DNA of 64,000 nt, taken from Drechslerella dactyloides (Eukaryota > Ascomycota > Orbiliomycetes > Orbiliales > Orbiliaceae). Under the pieces are notes generated by a model. The model ran no database searches. It was not told the DNA's origin and was given only the letters and a program-made list of their open reading frames with translations. The stretch covers positions 2,418,001 through 2,482,000 of the forward strand of contig JAGTWJ010000002.1 of the NCBI GenBank assembly GCA_020064725.1, read 5' to 3'. Shown in pieces: positions 49,301-61,477 of this stretch; within the stretch, counting starts at the first letter, position 1; each line of letters opens with the position of its first letter. Made by a program: the position numbers and the translations under genes.

Positions 49301-49522
49301 TCGTTCTTCTTTATCTGAATGGATACATGTTATCGATATATTCTCTATCCCTTGATCATCCTTGCCATAGGCATTGCTATATATCTCGCTACTGGCATAC
49401 CCGTTGCCAGGACTCCGTAGATTGTGATTGCAGGGACCCGAGCTCTTGTATTCTCAGCTGTGCCTTCAACCGCCACTCGCTCTCTGCCGCCATTGTTACC
49501 TGTCTTTGCTTATGTAACTACA
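46381..49522. other. 3.1 kb gene-free gap
   Basis: Nothing recognisable was found on either strand. The longest frame (about 47382-47900, +, 172 codons) is Ser/His/Arg-rich, matches no domain and has no supporting splice structure. Composition drifts toward AT-rich after 48.6 kb. No terminal inverted repeats or transposase motifs were seen. Confidence 0.5.
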
Positions 49523-51424
49523 TCAATTTTGTTGACTTTGACCTTCGTAACGGAGTGCTTCCTCGTCAGACACGATCCCTTCAACCATATGCACCATATC
49601 GGTGGGAATATCCAAGATTTCGAATTGTCCTTCTTGTCTGCCTGGTAGATTTATTGAGAGCGGTTCTCGTTCTAAGGATGATCCCCTGCGATGGACTCTG
49701 ACTTTCTCAAACCCCCAATCGGGTAGCCTCCGTTCCACCTTCTCCTCGTCAGCTAGAACTTCGGCCGCTTTCTTCTTCCTGTCTTCGTTTTCAAGCTTCG
49801 TCTTCCGTGATTCTGCCAGATCGTCTTTCTGTTTAAGCTTGCGGAGAAAACTGTCACGCGCAGACGGGCCTGTCGGCCTTGGGAGCTCCATGGGCCAGAT
49901 AAAGTGCTTGTCCGAATAGAAGAGATGCTCCAGGTAGGATTCCCCGGGAACGCATTTATGCTCCAGCTCATATTTATTATTGAGCCTCCAGTTAGGGGCC
50001 TTCCATCTATGCTGGACAGGGAGGTGACGGACTTCCGGATGAGCATACTCGCGTTCATCCTTCCCAAATATCAACTCCCACACCCAATGCCTCTTGATAG
50101 GCTTGATTTTTCGGTTTTCTTCCGGCGACAGTATGTCCGGGTCCGTACGAACGCCGTTGTATTGGCCGCTCTTGAACTCAGCAGCCTTACGCTCAAGATA
50201 TTCTTTGGGCTTGTTTGCTCTGGGTTCCATATACTCAAGTCCTATACGGGCGCTTGGGTCGTTTTTCTTCTTCTCGATTACAGCGTCTAGATCTTCGCCC
50301 CATATCACGCCTTCTGGAATCTCTATACCGGACTTTCCCGTGTTATATGGACGCGGGGGAGGTGTCGGTGGACAATGTGAATCCAGTGTCTCTCGTCGCT
50401 TATTTTTTTCTCGTGTGGCTTCCACTAATCGATCACATTCTTGTCGCATCGCATAGTGCTTCCATGGTATATCTGGTATTGACTTTTGTAGCTCGCGGAT
50501 CGCTGCGATACGAGCTTCCGAATTATTTTCAGCAACGAACCAAGCAGGAGCCTGCTTCCCTAATTTCAAATGTTCAAGTCGTCGGTCACGATCTATTGAA
50601 ATGCGGTCATCTGCCCAGGCTCTGATCGATATCGGATGAATAACGTGGCGGAGTGTATCAGCGGAGGCGACGTCAAAGTCGACTGACCCAACCTTTTCGA
50701 CCTCGTCATCGGCAATATCGCTTTGCTGGCGGCGCTGCGGGAACTCAAGAACGTATGTCTTCGCTCCTCGGGTCCGCCGGGGTCTCTTTTTACCGTCATT
50801 GCTCGGTCTAGGTATCATAGGCTCCTTCCCTTTGGCCGATTTCTTTCCCGTCCTCTCTATCCCATCTGCATTTGGCTCTTCATTTGTCCAGGGTTCCTTC
50901 AGAAGATTGAACGCGGCGGCACGCGGTCCCCACAGTTGCCACCATATTCCAAAAAGCGCTCCATCAGGGTCAGTTTGGAGGAAGAAGCGGCGTGCCTCCC
51001 TGAGGTCTGCGAGCTGCTCTTCTAGCTCTCGAATAATTTCAAAGCTCTCGGTATTCTTTCGACGTTTACGAATTGATCGCTTGAGTTTATCAGCCTGATC
51101 ACGAACGATGCCTGCTTCAGGCGCTTGGGGGCCCTCTGTGAGGCCGAGAATTCGGAAATAATCTTTTGTCGGGTCACCTTCTAGGGGCGGTCGGCCGATT
51201 GTAGGGCTGTGGGAATTGATAGCTTTTTTGCTGGCTACGGGAGGACGGGATTGGCTGGTCGCACTCCTGATTGAAGGGCTGCGAGACTGGCTGGTTATGC
51301 TCCTGATGGAAGGGCTACCAGAATGGCTGGTCGGACTCCTGACTGTGGGGCTGCGGGATTGACGGGCTGCATTCCTGCTTGGCCCTAACGGGCTGATGTC
51401 TATGCTTTCCCTCCGAGACAACAT
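49523..51424 (-). CDS. Protein of unknown function with SR-type tandem repeats and a J-domain-like segment
   Basis: A single-exon, 633-residue protein starting at the ATG at 51424; the frame is open further upstream to 51499 but lacks an ATG. Residues about 25-60 hold three tandem 12-residue Ser/Arg repeats (SPSIRSxTSQSR type). At about 84-150 comes DYFRILGL followed by Lys/Arg-rich and Glu-rich helices (DKLKRSIRKRRKN, IIRELEEQLADLREARRFF), like a DnaJ J-domain in layout, but there is no HPD tripeptide, so co-chaperone activity is doubtful. The remainder is highly charged with conserved-looking Trp-rich pieces: IWWQLWGPRAAAFNLL, KHYAMRQECDRLVE, KRHWVWELIFGK, HRWKAPNWRLNNKYELEH and HLFYSDKHFIWPMELPRP. 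No signal peptide or membrane segment is seen. I do not recognise a named family. Isolated between two gaps of about 3 kb, it may be lineage-specific. Confidence 0.75.
   Translation of the reverse strand: MLSRRESIDISPLGPSRNAARQSRSPTVRSPTSHSGSPSIRSITSQSRSPSIRSATSQSRPPVASKKAINSHSPTIGRPPLEGDPTKDYFRILGLTEGPQAPEAGIVRDQADKLKRSIRKRRKNTESFEIIRELEEQLADLREARRFFLQTDPDGALFGIWWQLWGPRAAAFNLLKEPWTNEEPNADGIERTGKKSAKGKEPMIPRPSNDGKKRPRRTRGAKTYVLEFPQRRQQSDIADDEVEKVGSVDFDVASADTLRHVIHPISIRAWADDRISIDRDRRLEHLKLGKQAPAWFVAENNSEARIAAIRELQKSIPDIPWKHYAMRQECDRLVEATREKNKRRETLDSHCPPTPPPRPYNTGKSGIEIPEGVIWGEDLDAVIEKKKNDPSARIGLEYMEPRANKPKEYLERKAAEFKSGQYNGVRTDPDILSPEENRKIKPIKRHWVWELIFGKDEREYAHPEVRHLPVQHRWKAPNWRLNNKYELEHKCVPGESYLEHLFYSDKHFIWPMELPRPTGPSARDSFLRKLKQKDDLAESRKTKLENEDRKKKAAEVLADEEKVERRLPDWGFEKVRVHRRGSSLEREPLSINLPGRQEGQFEILDIPTDMVHMVEGIVSDEEALRYEGQSQQN
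51245..51352. repeat. Three 36-bp in-frame tandem repeats
   Basis: Three consecutive 36-bp units encode SPTVRSPTSHSG, SPSIRSITSQSR and SPSIRSATSQSR near the N-terminus of the protein. The second and third copies are nearly identical. Confidence 0.85.
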
Positions 51425-54400
51425 TTTGACTGTCCACGGAGTTTGCTCGAAGCTTGGAGTTTTGTGTCGGCGAGGCTCGTATAGCTTCGATAGGTGCAAT
51501 TATCCCCTTCTAGCTTGATACTAGTGCGTTAGGTCAGCTCGATATTGATCTCAAGATCTCAAAACTGATGAGATAGTAGTATGAATACTCTAGGTATTTC
51601 GCCATATGCTTTCTACGAGCGGCTGGTTCCATCTGAGCTGAGGTGCGCCGGACTTTCTACATAGTTCTCTTTGATATACTACGATACCAGGGCCAAAACA
51701 GAAACACTTTTTAGATATATCCGGTATATCCTTTGATTCGGATTCAGAGAGGCTTTGACATCCATGAAACAGACGATTGACAATATGATGCTATTCAGTT
51801 GTTTCATAAACAATCATCTTTCAGGCTCACGAGACGAGAATGGCATGACGCCCACGATTCGTTGGCTTCGTAGGGTATTGTGCCTATATATTGCAATTGA
51901 TACCATTCAGCCGGATAGAAATTTGCAGATTGTGCCCTCTATAGATCTACTGCACCGGCATCGCAGCTGTGCGCACATACAAATCAGGGCATCAGGCAGT
52001 TCACATTTCTGTGTGCGCCAAAAACACTGGACACTAAATTTAAACTGATAGCGTGGGTGCTAAATGATATGACACATATCTTCAAAGGATTCAGCATTGA
52101 TATATATCTTAAAATCGCTTTAGATCAAAGAAAGTTATCTCACAAATAAAACAGCTATCATCTCTCCAGCTAGATACGCAATCGTGCAACGAATCCAGGC
52201 GGAGCAAGGAAGTTACAAATATCAAAGCAAAGATAAAGGATCGGCATAACATGCACATATGGCGAATGCAGACAGTGTACTCCTGATGCGTCAAAGACTC
52301 TTGTAGTTCTTTGTTGAACCTTCATGCAGTGTGATAATGGCACAGAATCTGCATTCGAACACTTCTTTGTCACAGCGTTATATACGTTACAGCTAGTAGG
52401 GCGCGCAGAAATCCAACGCTAGATCCTCCACATGCATCTCGCAGATTGGATTATAGAGTATGACCTTGAAGATTCCAAAAATCAGCGATTATGAGCACCA
52501 ATTGGAGATCGATATGTAGCGATATTCCAGGTCGTACTGTACTTAGCTTGGAGGCGCCTGTGTGACGGAGCTCTCTTGACATCGCCAGTGTACGTATGTG
52601 GACCTCGGCTTGTGTTGAGTTGACGGGATTCCAACATATTTGCCTTTTGCGGAAGTTACACAGCTCAAAGGAGACTTTCCTGGCGGTCCGACATAAGCCG
52701 ACGGCTCATGTACCAGTTATCCGTACTTACGGCTTATCGATATCCGCATTTCGGTATTATCGAGGCTCGTGTCTTTATCAAGGCTCGCGAGAGAACCAAC
52801 AGGAATGATAGAATTTTCAGTCGAACAGTCTATTATTTGCTCCGAGATCTTCAATTTCTGCCTCACTCCACGGATCCGGGTTCGAACTATACCGATTATA
52901 CCACGCACGTACGCATAGTAATCGAATCGAATACTATCTCCTCTTAGCCTTACCCAAGCGATGCGACAGCTGTAGTGTAACGTGCTAGAATTTCACGCCG
53001 AAGGCAGCAGGTGCCACAAAGCGAGCTAACTTACCAACGGAAAGCAGCAGGTGCACTGGGTGCTCGAGCGTTCCTTTGAACCAGGTATGTATCTTGTTAT
53101 GCCAGTACGAGATAGCTGAGCTATGCGGTTTGCGTTCACAACTTACACTCCTCTGAGAACCCTGTTCCTAGTTTGACGTTAGACCTTGAATCGTGCAAAT
53201 TGACCCCAGGTCCGCCTATAGATTCGCACGATCACGGCACTCTTAGATCAGAACTAGCGAAACAGTAGAGCTATTGCAATCTCTACAAAGGCAGTTAGAT
53301 CACTAACGGTAAGTGTGATGTGTATAATTTATCCGTGGTCCAGCTAGATAGATTATAATAGTAGCGGAAGCCCATGATCCCGTAATCGATCGAGCCGAAG
53401 CATTGACTTGTTGCCTTAGCTCACCAATATATATTACTGTTGTACTATTTCTTGTGCCATAGGAGGGGGAGATACTGCCTGAGATCTAAAGATCCCTCAA
53501 ATGGAATCTCGGTTATCAGGTATACGCGATAGCTTACAGCACGTGGCTATACACATGGTTTAATTACGTCAGCATTCACGATAGTTGCTGGTTGTAATTA
53601 GCTGTCTACTCAGCTTCGAGAAATCAATAGTACATATATATATTTAAATATTTGAGTACTGAAGGGAAGCCTTTAATATTTTGCTTCACCGTACCATAAA
53701 GCTAGCTGTCAACAGCGAGACTCGGCGTCTGCCCCGAGACCACCATAAAGCAATGAAGCACAGCACAAGATAGACACAGTCACGAGATTGGTGACCTTCA
53801 GACATGCATAACTGCTGTGTCCGTGCATTCCATGTGTATCAAGGTGTACTGCCTCGTTCATTTGAGTTCAGGATTTCATTATAGCTAGATCCTGGTATAC
53901 TCGCCCATATCGCATACTCCGAAGAGCTCTCGATGCGACGAGAGACGCTCTACTTCGTGTGCACAACATCGTTGCGCAAGGTTACAGCGGTATCGCACGT
54001 GGACACCAACTGCGCGTTAAATATTTTGAGAAACTTCTGCAAAGGTGATCTGGTCTCGGAAGGTGATCCATGAAATATACTTCGATCTCACAGTCAAATT
54101 CTATGAATATACGCAACCGATACCGATATACTACCATGCCATCCAGATGCTCTTGGAAGCGATCGATGATAAAAGTACATGTATGTTGCAGACGCCTGTG
54201 GCTCTGACGTAGCACCGGTCCGTCTTAGCTGTGAAAATTCCAATCGCGCGTTCTACGCTGTGTCTTGTCGTGTGATGATCAGAAGATCTTATACGATGGG
54301 GAGTGTGCTAATCCATTTCAACATCCTTGGTTCGCAGCTTGCCTCATTTAACTACGACATGAAGAATTTCAGTGGATTCCTGCAAGCGATCACTAGCGCG

Positions 54401-54590
54401 ATCGCGAGTATACATACCACATATAACTGTGATTCCCGTCGCCGGTAACCGTGATTGCTAGATGAGATAGTAGAATATCCCATTCTTAGTCCTGCATTGG
54501 ACATTTATAAAAGCCCTTACGGACGCCTTAGTCTGACGGCAGCCAGAACGCCCGGACTTTAGCACCAACTATCCCACACTCGTTTCCAAT
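51425..54590. other. 3.2 kb AT-rich gene-free gap
   Basis: No gene was recognised. All open frames are under about 100 codons and lack domain content. The sequence is AT-rich with many stop codons in all frames. The last about 100 bp before 54591 contains TTTATAAAAG (about 54505-54515), a plausible TATA element for the oxidoreductase gene. Confidence 0.5.
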
Positions 54591-56333
54591 ATGCTACCCG
54601 GATTATTCATTCAGAAGTTCATCCTCCATGGTATCGCGTGGTCCTATACCAGGGAACGGGCACGGCCATACGTCAACATCGCGAGGTCTGTAACCCTAAA
54701 TTACTGGACTGGCGCTCAGCAAACCCTCGACGATGGCCCTATACTCAGTCCCGAGCAAATTTGCTGTCTTCAGCTTAAGAAGCTCTCGAAGGGCACCGTG
54801 AGTTTCGACAACTCCGTACAATATATCACCGAGTCGCGAGGGTACTGGAGCGCGGGGAACATCGTCGAGCCAGCATGCGTGTATGCGCCCGAGACAGCAG
54901 AACAAGTTTCGCAAGCAGTGCAGATATTTGCGAAAGTTCAGTGCCAGTTCGCCGTGCGGGGCGGCGGACATTCGACTGTGCCTGGAACCAACGGAAAGAA
55001 CGGAGCTGTGCTGCTGGTCACTAGCAAACTGAGGACGTTGGAGGTCGATGTCGGTAGTGACATTGCGAGGATTGGGCCTGGAAATACGTGGACAGACGTA
55101 TATCGGGTGACGGATACAATAGGCAGGGTGGTGACCGGCGGGAGAATGGGGACTGTTGGGGTTGGAGGGGTAATTCTAGGCGGTAAGTATGGTCTGCTGT
55201 CTGGATTATGAGAGGTGAGATCGTGGCCGCTGACTTGCCCTATTTATATTATAGGGGGTGTTAGTCATCAGACTGCCGAGTATGGATTTGCTTGTGATAA
55301 TGTGGTCAATTTTCAGGTATGTGTTCGAATGGAGAATGGTCCCCAGGTGTCAAAGAGGGGTATGAATCTGACGGTGTATTCGTGGAACTAGGTTGTAACG
55401 GCTGACGGACGGATACGCAATGCGAATGCAACCTCGGACCCGGATCTCTTCTGGGCGCTGAAGGGTGCCGGCAACCGTTTCGGCATCGTGACGGCCTTCG
55501 ATATGAAGATGTACCCATTATCCAAGGTATATGGAGGCACCATCAGTTACAAATTCTCAAGTCTGGAAGACGTGCTAGCTCGAATCGACGAATTCTATGA
55601 AAAGGCAGAGGATCCCAAAGCTGCGATTCTTCTCAACATCCTCGATGGGATCGATGTTGGATATGGCCGATTCCTCGAGCTTGTGATATACTATGGATTG
55701 CCTGTATCCTCTCCGCCTGCGATACTCCAGCCGTTCTTCGAGATCCCTGGGATATTCAAAAATACCGTATCTCTCAGAACATATTCAAATTTCATCCCGG
55801 GGCAGCGAGAAGGCCTGCTGCCGGGCTTGTTCAGCCACAGTTGGAGATCGGTGACGTTCCAGCGCTCTGGGGCCGTCAACAGGAAGATCGCGCAGGTGTT
55901 CCTGGACGAGGTGGCAGAGTTTAGGGCAAAGCAGGGTCCCGGCATCCAGCTAGGCCTTTTTACTTTTTCATACGAGCTGTCGTTCACAGGGCATATCAAA
56001 GCTAGCGGAATAAGCGGCGGCAATGCATTGGGATTGGAACGGTACAAGGAGGACGGACCGCTCACGTTGGGTTTGCTGGTTCACAGCTGGGTGAACAAGA
56101 CGGAGGCCAGCCTACGGATATCGGCGCTGAAGAAGTCGGGCGATAAGATGATGGAGGCGGCGAAGGCCGCAGACAAGCACGTTGACTTTGTGTACGTCAA
56201 CGCTGCAGGGGCGGACCAGAATCCTTATTGGAGCTACGGGGCGGCGAACGTCGAGAGGCTGCGACTGATCCGCGACCAATACGATCCGGACGGCGTGTTC
56301 TCGAAGCTGCAGGCGGGGGCGTTCCACCTGTAG
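54591..56333 (+). CDS. FAD-linked oxidoreductase, berberine-bridge/PCMH-type
   Basis: Exons 54591-55182, 55255-55316 and 55392-56333 give 531 residues. The FAD-binding PCMH domain contains VEPACVYAPETAEQVSQAV, RGGGHSTVPGTNGKNGAVLL with the His (about residue 127) that normally carries the 8-alpha flavin bond, and GTVGVGGVILGGGVSH joined across the first intron to YGFACDNVVNFQ. The third exon starts VVTADGRI and DLFWALKGAGNRFGIVTAFDM. The C-terminal BBE segment is NPYWSYGAANVERLRLIRDQYDPDGVF. No second cysteinyl link (GxC before GVGG) is present, so single covalent attachment is expected. The enzymes oxidise alcohols, sugars or secondary-metabolite intermediates with O2. The N-terminus lacks a clean signal peptide, unlike many secreted relatives. 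The substrate is unknown, and no backbone synthase is adjacent. Confidence 0.89.
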
Positions 56334-57273
56334 GTAGTGTAGATGCAAGATGTAGATGCAATGTACGCGTAGATGTACCTGTACGGATACAAGTGTCAGT
56401 CGACGTACAATTAGCTGTCTGTTGCAGATATTGCGTTGGCAGCCGCCACACGTGCTTTGCGCCCAGCTGTCGCAGGCCCGCCCGAAGGAGAAACTGGGAA
56501 GCCTCGCGATGATGTAAAAGGCTTCAAGTGCCCGCCTGCAGAAAATTGATCAATTCATCAACTTGTCTCCGTAGACGCTCTCCGCCGTCGCGCCCAAAGG
56601 CACAGCTCGATGCGACCGCGATTTCGACTCCAGCTCTCGGACTTCGATATTTATAGCCCCCCCCGGCCTGCATCTGCGGCCTGTTGCGCCGCCTCGCCCG
56701 CTACTCCAGCCAGCCAATCAGCCAACCAACCCCCTCCTTTTGGCAGGCGTTAGGATCCTTGCCCGCGTAATCAGCCAATTTCTTGCAGAACCAGCGGACT
56801 CCACCAGTCAGCAGTGAGCTCGCCCCATCCCCTGTTTTGGGCTCCTTGCGTGGGCGGCCAGGTCACTCGCCACTGTGGTATTGCGGGTTGATACATGCCT
56901 CATGCATCCAGGCGTGCCAGGCTGCACTGGGCTGGCCGATACATATCAACGGAAAAGGAACTAACTGCGCGAAGACAGAGGAGAGGTCATCTCAAGTGCA
57001 GATTAAATTCCGGCCACCCTCAATCTGATCTCGAAGCCTCGGACTCTGCTCCTCCCCATCGCGGCCTGAGACCCACGTTGTGTCCTTCATGACTAGTCAT
57101 GTCGCCCCTCCTTTCCTCGACTGCTCGACAGACCTATCCCGTGACTTCGTTCCCTCTGTAACTCGAATTCCATCTGCGACTCCAACAGCTGCCTCGTTAG
57201 CGACCGCGAATCCCGTCCTTCGATCCGTATAACCGGCTGGGAGCCCTCGCCGCCGCTCCACAAGCGTCGACCG
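56334..57273. promoter_or_regulatory. Promoter and leader of the het-C homologue
   Basis: This 940 bp gap contains two CCAAT boxes on the plus strand (56714-56718 and 56775-56779) and a TATTTATA string near 56648-56655 followed by a C run. GC-rich, pyrimidine-rich sequence continues to the ATG. The elements are read directly; their use is inferred. Confidence 0.5.
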
Positions 57274-60200
57274 ATGGCTGCGAACATCGCGTGCGGCCGC
57301 CCGTCGCGGCTCTCCGGGCTGCCGTATCTCCTCACTATATTTCTATTCTTCACGTTCGCGACCGGCGCCAGCGCCTTCGGAGCCGGGACGACATCTTCCG
57401 ACGAGTGTAAATGGCGTCATGGAGATATTGAGAATGCGTTGCTGGGCCTCATGCTGGCCAGGACGGCCGGCGGAACCGCATTCACCAGGATGGACGTCAA
57501 GCGGGTGTATTTTGGGAACTGGCTTCGCGATTACTCGCAGATTATGGATGTCGGCTTCCTAAAAGTTGTCGGGCCGAATGTTCTACGGACTATGGTAAAC
57601 ACCTCATGCACGATGCTTCGATTACAAGCTGCTTGAGCTTGTATATGCATAAGGGGCTGCTTGTGCTAATTGGAACTCGAAATCACCTCCAGGTGGCGCT
57701 TTTTGCTTTTATGACATTTGGTTATGGGACGGGTGAATTCGAGGTTTCGGACAGTCGACTAGTAAGCTATTTGGTCCCAGCTAGCTATTCCAATATCGTC
57801 CGGATCTAGAGCTAACGCATTTGGTTTTGCGCGCAGGGTGTCTACAGGCCTGAAGAACATATCGGTACATATATCCACATAAAGCCCGACCTCTTGATGC
57901 TACTGGAGTAGATGAAATGACCAAAACTAATACAGCTTCCCCCTAGACAACCCGAAACACTACGCGAACAACATCGATGCAAAGAAGTATGATACTCGCC
58001 TGCGCGGTGTCGTGGACGAGGACCTTGAGCTTTTCCCAGATGACAGAACCGGCATGAAGGGATATATTGCGAACGAGCGGCTGGGCGTCACGACAAGTGC
58101 TGGATACGTCAGGAAGGCGCTTGGAAGATGCATTAAAGTACGATACCACTATATAGCGCGGCTATAAGGCGCTATATCCGCATATTCCAAGATCGCCGTA
58201 CTAACATGGAGACTCTCAAGCTCGGGCGACAACATGCGAAAAAGAAGAATATCAAGGATTTTGATGATGCACTGCGGCATTTAGGCGCAGCACTGCACGC
58301 TCTGGAAGGTTCGCCCCAGTTTTATGCTTAGAGCCCTGGACATCTGGTGGTAATGTGATATTAATTTCGATAACTTGCAGATTTCCCTGCGCATTCAAAC
58401 TACGTTGAACTTTGTCTCCGCGAGCTCGGCGAGAGGGGAGTGTTCCCTCACGTCGGAACAGCGACCGAACTCGAAGTTAAGAAGGACCAAGTCTTCCCAC
58501 TGGTCACCGGATCCTTCGGAAGCGTACATTTCCTCTCCAGCGTCGTCGGCGGCGATCCAGATAACCCAAATCCATCGGAGCTACTGCTACTGGAGGAGCA
58601 GATAGCAGCCGCTCTCGAGGCCGATAACGAGCATGGCGGCGAAATAAAGATCATAAAGGAGCACTTTGCCTCTCTCCCAAAAGGCCTTCTCAACGAGCAA
58701 TCAATCGCGAATCTGGACCTGCTCGAAGAAAAAAGCAAAGAGAAACAAGAGCAAGTCAAGACCCGCGCGGACGACGGCGAGCCAGTTGATCTGGATACAA
58801 CGGAACTCTACGACCAGATCTACCCGTTGCTCGAAATGCACGATCGCGTGGTACGCGAGATCGTGTACGGCATGGAAGAGGTCCCGACCCATGCCGCCAC
58901 GTATGAGAAGATCCAGGAGTCGCTCTCCATTGTTACATTTTCCCTGATTGCTCCTTACATCCTCCCTGTCCTGCGACAAGCGAGGATCGAGCTGGCCGAA
59001 TCAGCGAATGAGCTGATCGCGATCGCTTCGGACAAGGAAGCAGAGGTCTTTTCAGACCCATATTGTTCCGACCCCGTTCATACGGTCATCAGCAAGGACA
59101 ACGCAGCCAACGTGCTCAGTGAACCGGCGGGCAGAATCGCTGTCGAAATCGTCAAGTTCGTGGTGCCCCTGATCATGCGGGCGTGGGACGAGCCCGAGAT
59201 GGACATGGATCCTTTGATCAATTATATCCTGGGCGTTTTCCACCATCCCGTCTGCCGAGACGAGCGTAACCACCGGGGCCAGTCAGCGATGTTTGCCATC
59301 GTTCGTGATTGGTGGACGCTAAAGTCTGACGATGAAAAAGACGAGCTACGCCTCATCCTCAGCATGGATGGTATCAAGGAGAACAAAAACCACCATGGCC
59401 ATGACACCGGCCACGGCTCTTTAAAACCCATCGCCGGCGCAGGTGTCAAGCCGGGCGACGCGACGGGGACTATATTTACGAGGAAGCCGGACGAGAACGA
59501 TGCGATAGTTCCGGACAGCGGTGTAGAGAAGGCGCCGGAACCCCCGCAGGATTCAAACATGGGTAGCGCTGGCGTGCGCACGCCCGTTATCGGCGCGGGG
59601 GAAGGAACCAAGCCCCACCGGCGGAAGAGAGATAGAGAGGGCAGAACGCCTAGGGACAGAGAGGATAGAGGTATGCGCACTTTCACTAAAGACTCTTGTC
59701 TCCCAGAATGCTGACGGAGAAATCTACATCTCCAGGCTCCCAAAGCCCTGAGAAACGAGAGCGAGAACACCGCAGCAGACGACGGCATCACGATGAGTTT
59801 GGCGCAGAGGCTCCATTGGCAATAGAAGACACGCCCGTCCCTCGAGATTCTAAACGACGGCATAAAGGCGATGCGAGAACCAGCCAGAACGACTTTGGCG
59901 ACCGGGAACGGCACCACCACCACCGACACCGCGAGGAGCCAACTGAGCGCGGAATTGTCGACGAGAAGCCGAAAGAGTCGGGGACTAGATCCCGGTTTAG
60001 TGCCATGTTCACACACGGCATAAATTATCTAGGTTTTGGAGGCAGCCCAACACCCGCCGAGCCTGCTAGTCACAAAGTCAACGGCACCGCTGACAAAGTG
60101 AGATCTCCACGACCCGTGCCTCAAGAAGAAAGGCACAGAAAGCATCGCCACCGACATGAACAGGATCGGGACGGCCAAGAATCACCGCCCAGGCATAGGA

Positions 60201-61477
60201 GCTCACGCCGACGCGAACGGTCGAAATCGGATGAAGAAGCACCACCTAAAGAGGAAGAGCTTCCTCCACCAGTTCCGGAAATCGAACCACCTCTACCACC
60301 CGACTCTCCCGTAGCTCCGCCCGTGGATATCCCTGACACCATAGAAGAAGATTCCCCACTACCCGAACCTCCAGCTGAATCGCCAATTGAAGCACCGCTC
60401 GAGCCGCCAGTAGAGGCTGAAGGTGACGGTGGGTCCGATAAAAAGGCATCGAGGAGACGAAGTACTCGGAAACGAGACGGCCACCGACCCAGGAGAGAAG
60501 CCGGCGAGCCGCCCCCGATACCAGAGGAAGGCTCGGATCATTTCCAACCGCGCCATGCAGACCATGAGATCCGCGACGCGAAACCAAAAGCCAGCAAGCT
60601 CCTGGGTATGGACGTCCCAGATACAAACGGAGACAACGGGCACAGGAGCAGACCAAAGAGACGACACACCGAGCGCGATATCAGCGAAAGGCGCAGCAGA
60701 CATGACGATACCCCGCCCGCTCGTGGCGGATTACTCGGGCGGATCGTATCCCGAGCGGATAAACTTCTCGGGCGGGAACCCATCGATGAAAGCCCTCGGC
60801 CGCTTGAACGACGGAAAACCCTTGACCGCACTGAGCACAGCGAACGAAGACGACATCACTCCCATGACGACGAAGACAGAAGACGACGGAAGCATCGTTC
60901 GATGACGCTCCCCGTCCAGATCGACCAAGCAGACTTCGCAGAAGCACCACCCGCGCCCGATGACAATGGCGTGCCTGCAGCGCCAGAAATCGAAGAAAGC
61001 CTTACCGCGCCCGAAGAAAAGAGAAATCGACGACATAAGTCCAGCCCGAATACACTCCAATTCGACGTCCCCTCCGACGGCTCTGGCTCTGACGAGCGGA
61101 AGAAATCGCGGTCTCCACGACGCAAGCGGGATTCCATGGGCATGCCGGAGCTACAGGACGTCAGCGGACTAGGAATCGACACGGGCGACGCGAGCGAGTC
61201 GAAGTCTCATCGACGACGACACCGCAGGGAGCGAGAGGTCGAGGAAACGCCGACACCGAGCCCCAAAAAGGAGCGGCGGATATCGAAGAGAGGCGTCAAG
61301 GAAGTGAACTTTGAAGACGCAGTGGAGAGCGGCGATGCGCCGAAGAGGGAGAAGACCCGCCGCCATCGTTCTACGCGAGAAGAATCACGGGAGGAAGAAG
61401 GCAGTCGGGAGCGCCGCCGACGGACTGAGCGCAAGCGCGAGAGTGCCGTCTTTGGTGGTTATGACATCAGGGATTAA
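57274..61477 (+). CDS. hetC: HET-C (heterokaryon incompatibility C) homologue with a long charged C-terminal tail
   Basis: Exons 57274-57594, 57693-57761, 57837-57864, 57947-58137, 58221-58308, 58381-59670 and 59736-61477 give 1242 residues. A signal-peptide-like segment (LPYLLTIFLFFTFATGASAFG) starts the protein. HET-C core marks: WRHGDIENALLGLML, VYFGNWLRDYSQIMDV, FAFMTFGYGTGEFEV, GVYRPEEHIDNPKHYANN, YDTRLRGVVDEDLELFP, GMKGYIANE, LRHLGAALHALEDFPAHSNY and VHTVISKDNAANVLSEPAG. In Neurospora, allelic HET-C variants with PIN-C trigger vegetative incompatibility; in other fungi the gene is conserved without proven incompatibility function. The core ends near residue 620, and from about 663 a single exon encodes 580 residues of Arg/His/Ser/Glu/Pro-rich, probably disordered sequence instead of the glycine-rich tail known from Neurospora. 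The fifth exon uses an AAG acceptor after a CTAAC branch point. Confidence 0.9.

Noticed and set aside
52860..52900. GGTTCGAA string resembling a tRNA B box
   Set aside because: No matching A box, no acceptor-stem complementarity and the wrong bases after the CGAA. No tRNA can be folded here by eye.
46381..54590. Degenerate transposon in the two AT-rich gaps
   Set aside because: AT-rich and stop-rich, but no terminal repeats, transposase or reverse-transcriptase motifs, or clear CpA-to-TpA bias could be established by eye.
23575..56333. Possible secondary-metabolite cluster (P450, amidase, Zn2Cys6 factor, FAD oxidoreductase)
   Set aside because: No polyketide synthase, peptide synthetase, terpene cyclase or prenyltransferase is present. 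The candidates are interspersed with a channel, a glycosidase and a receptor-like gene, separated by gaps of 1-3 kb.
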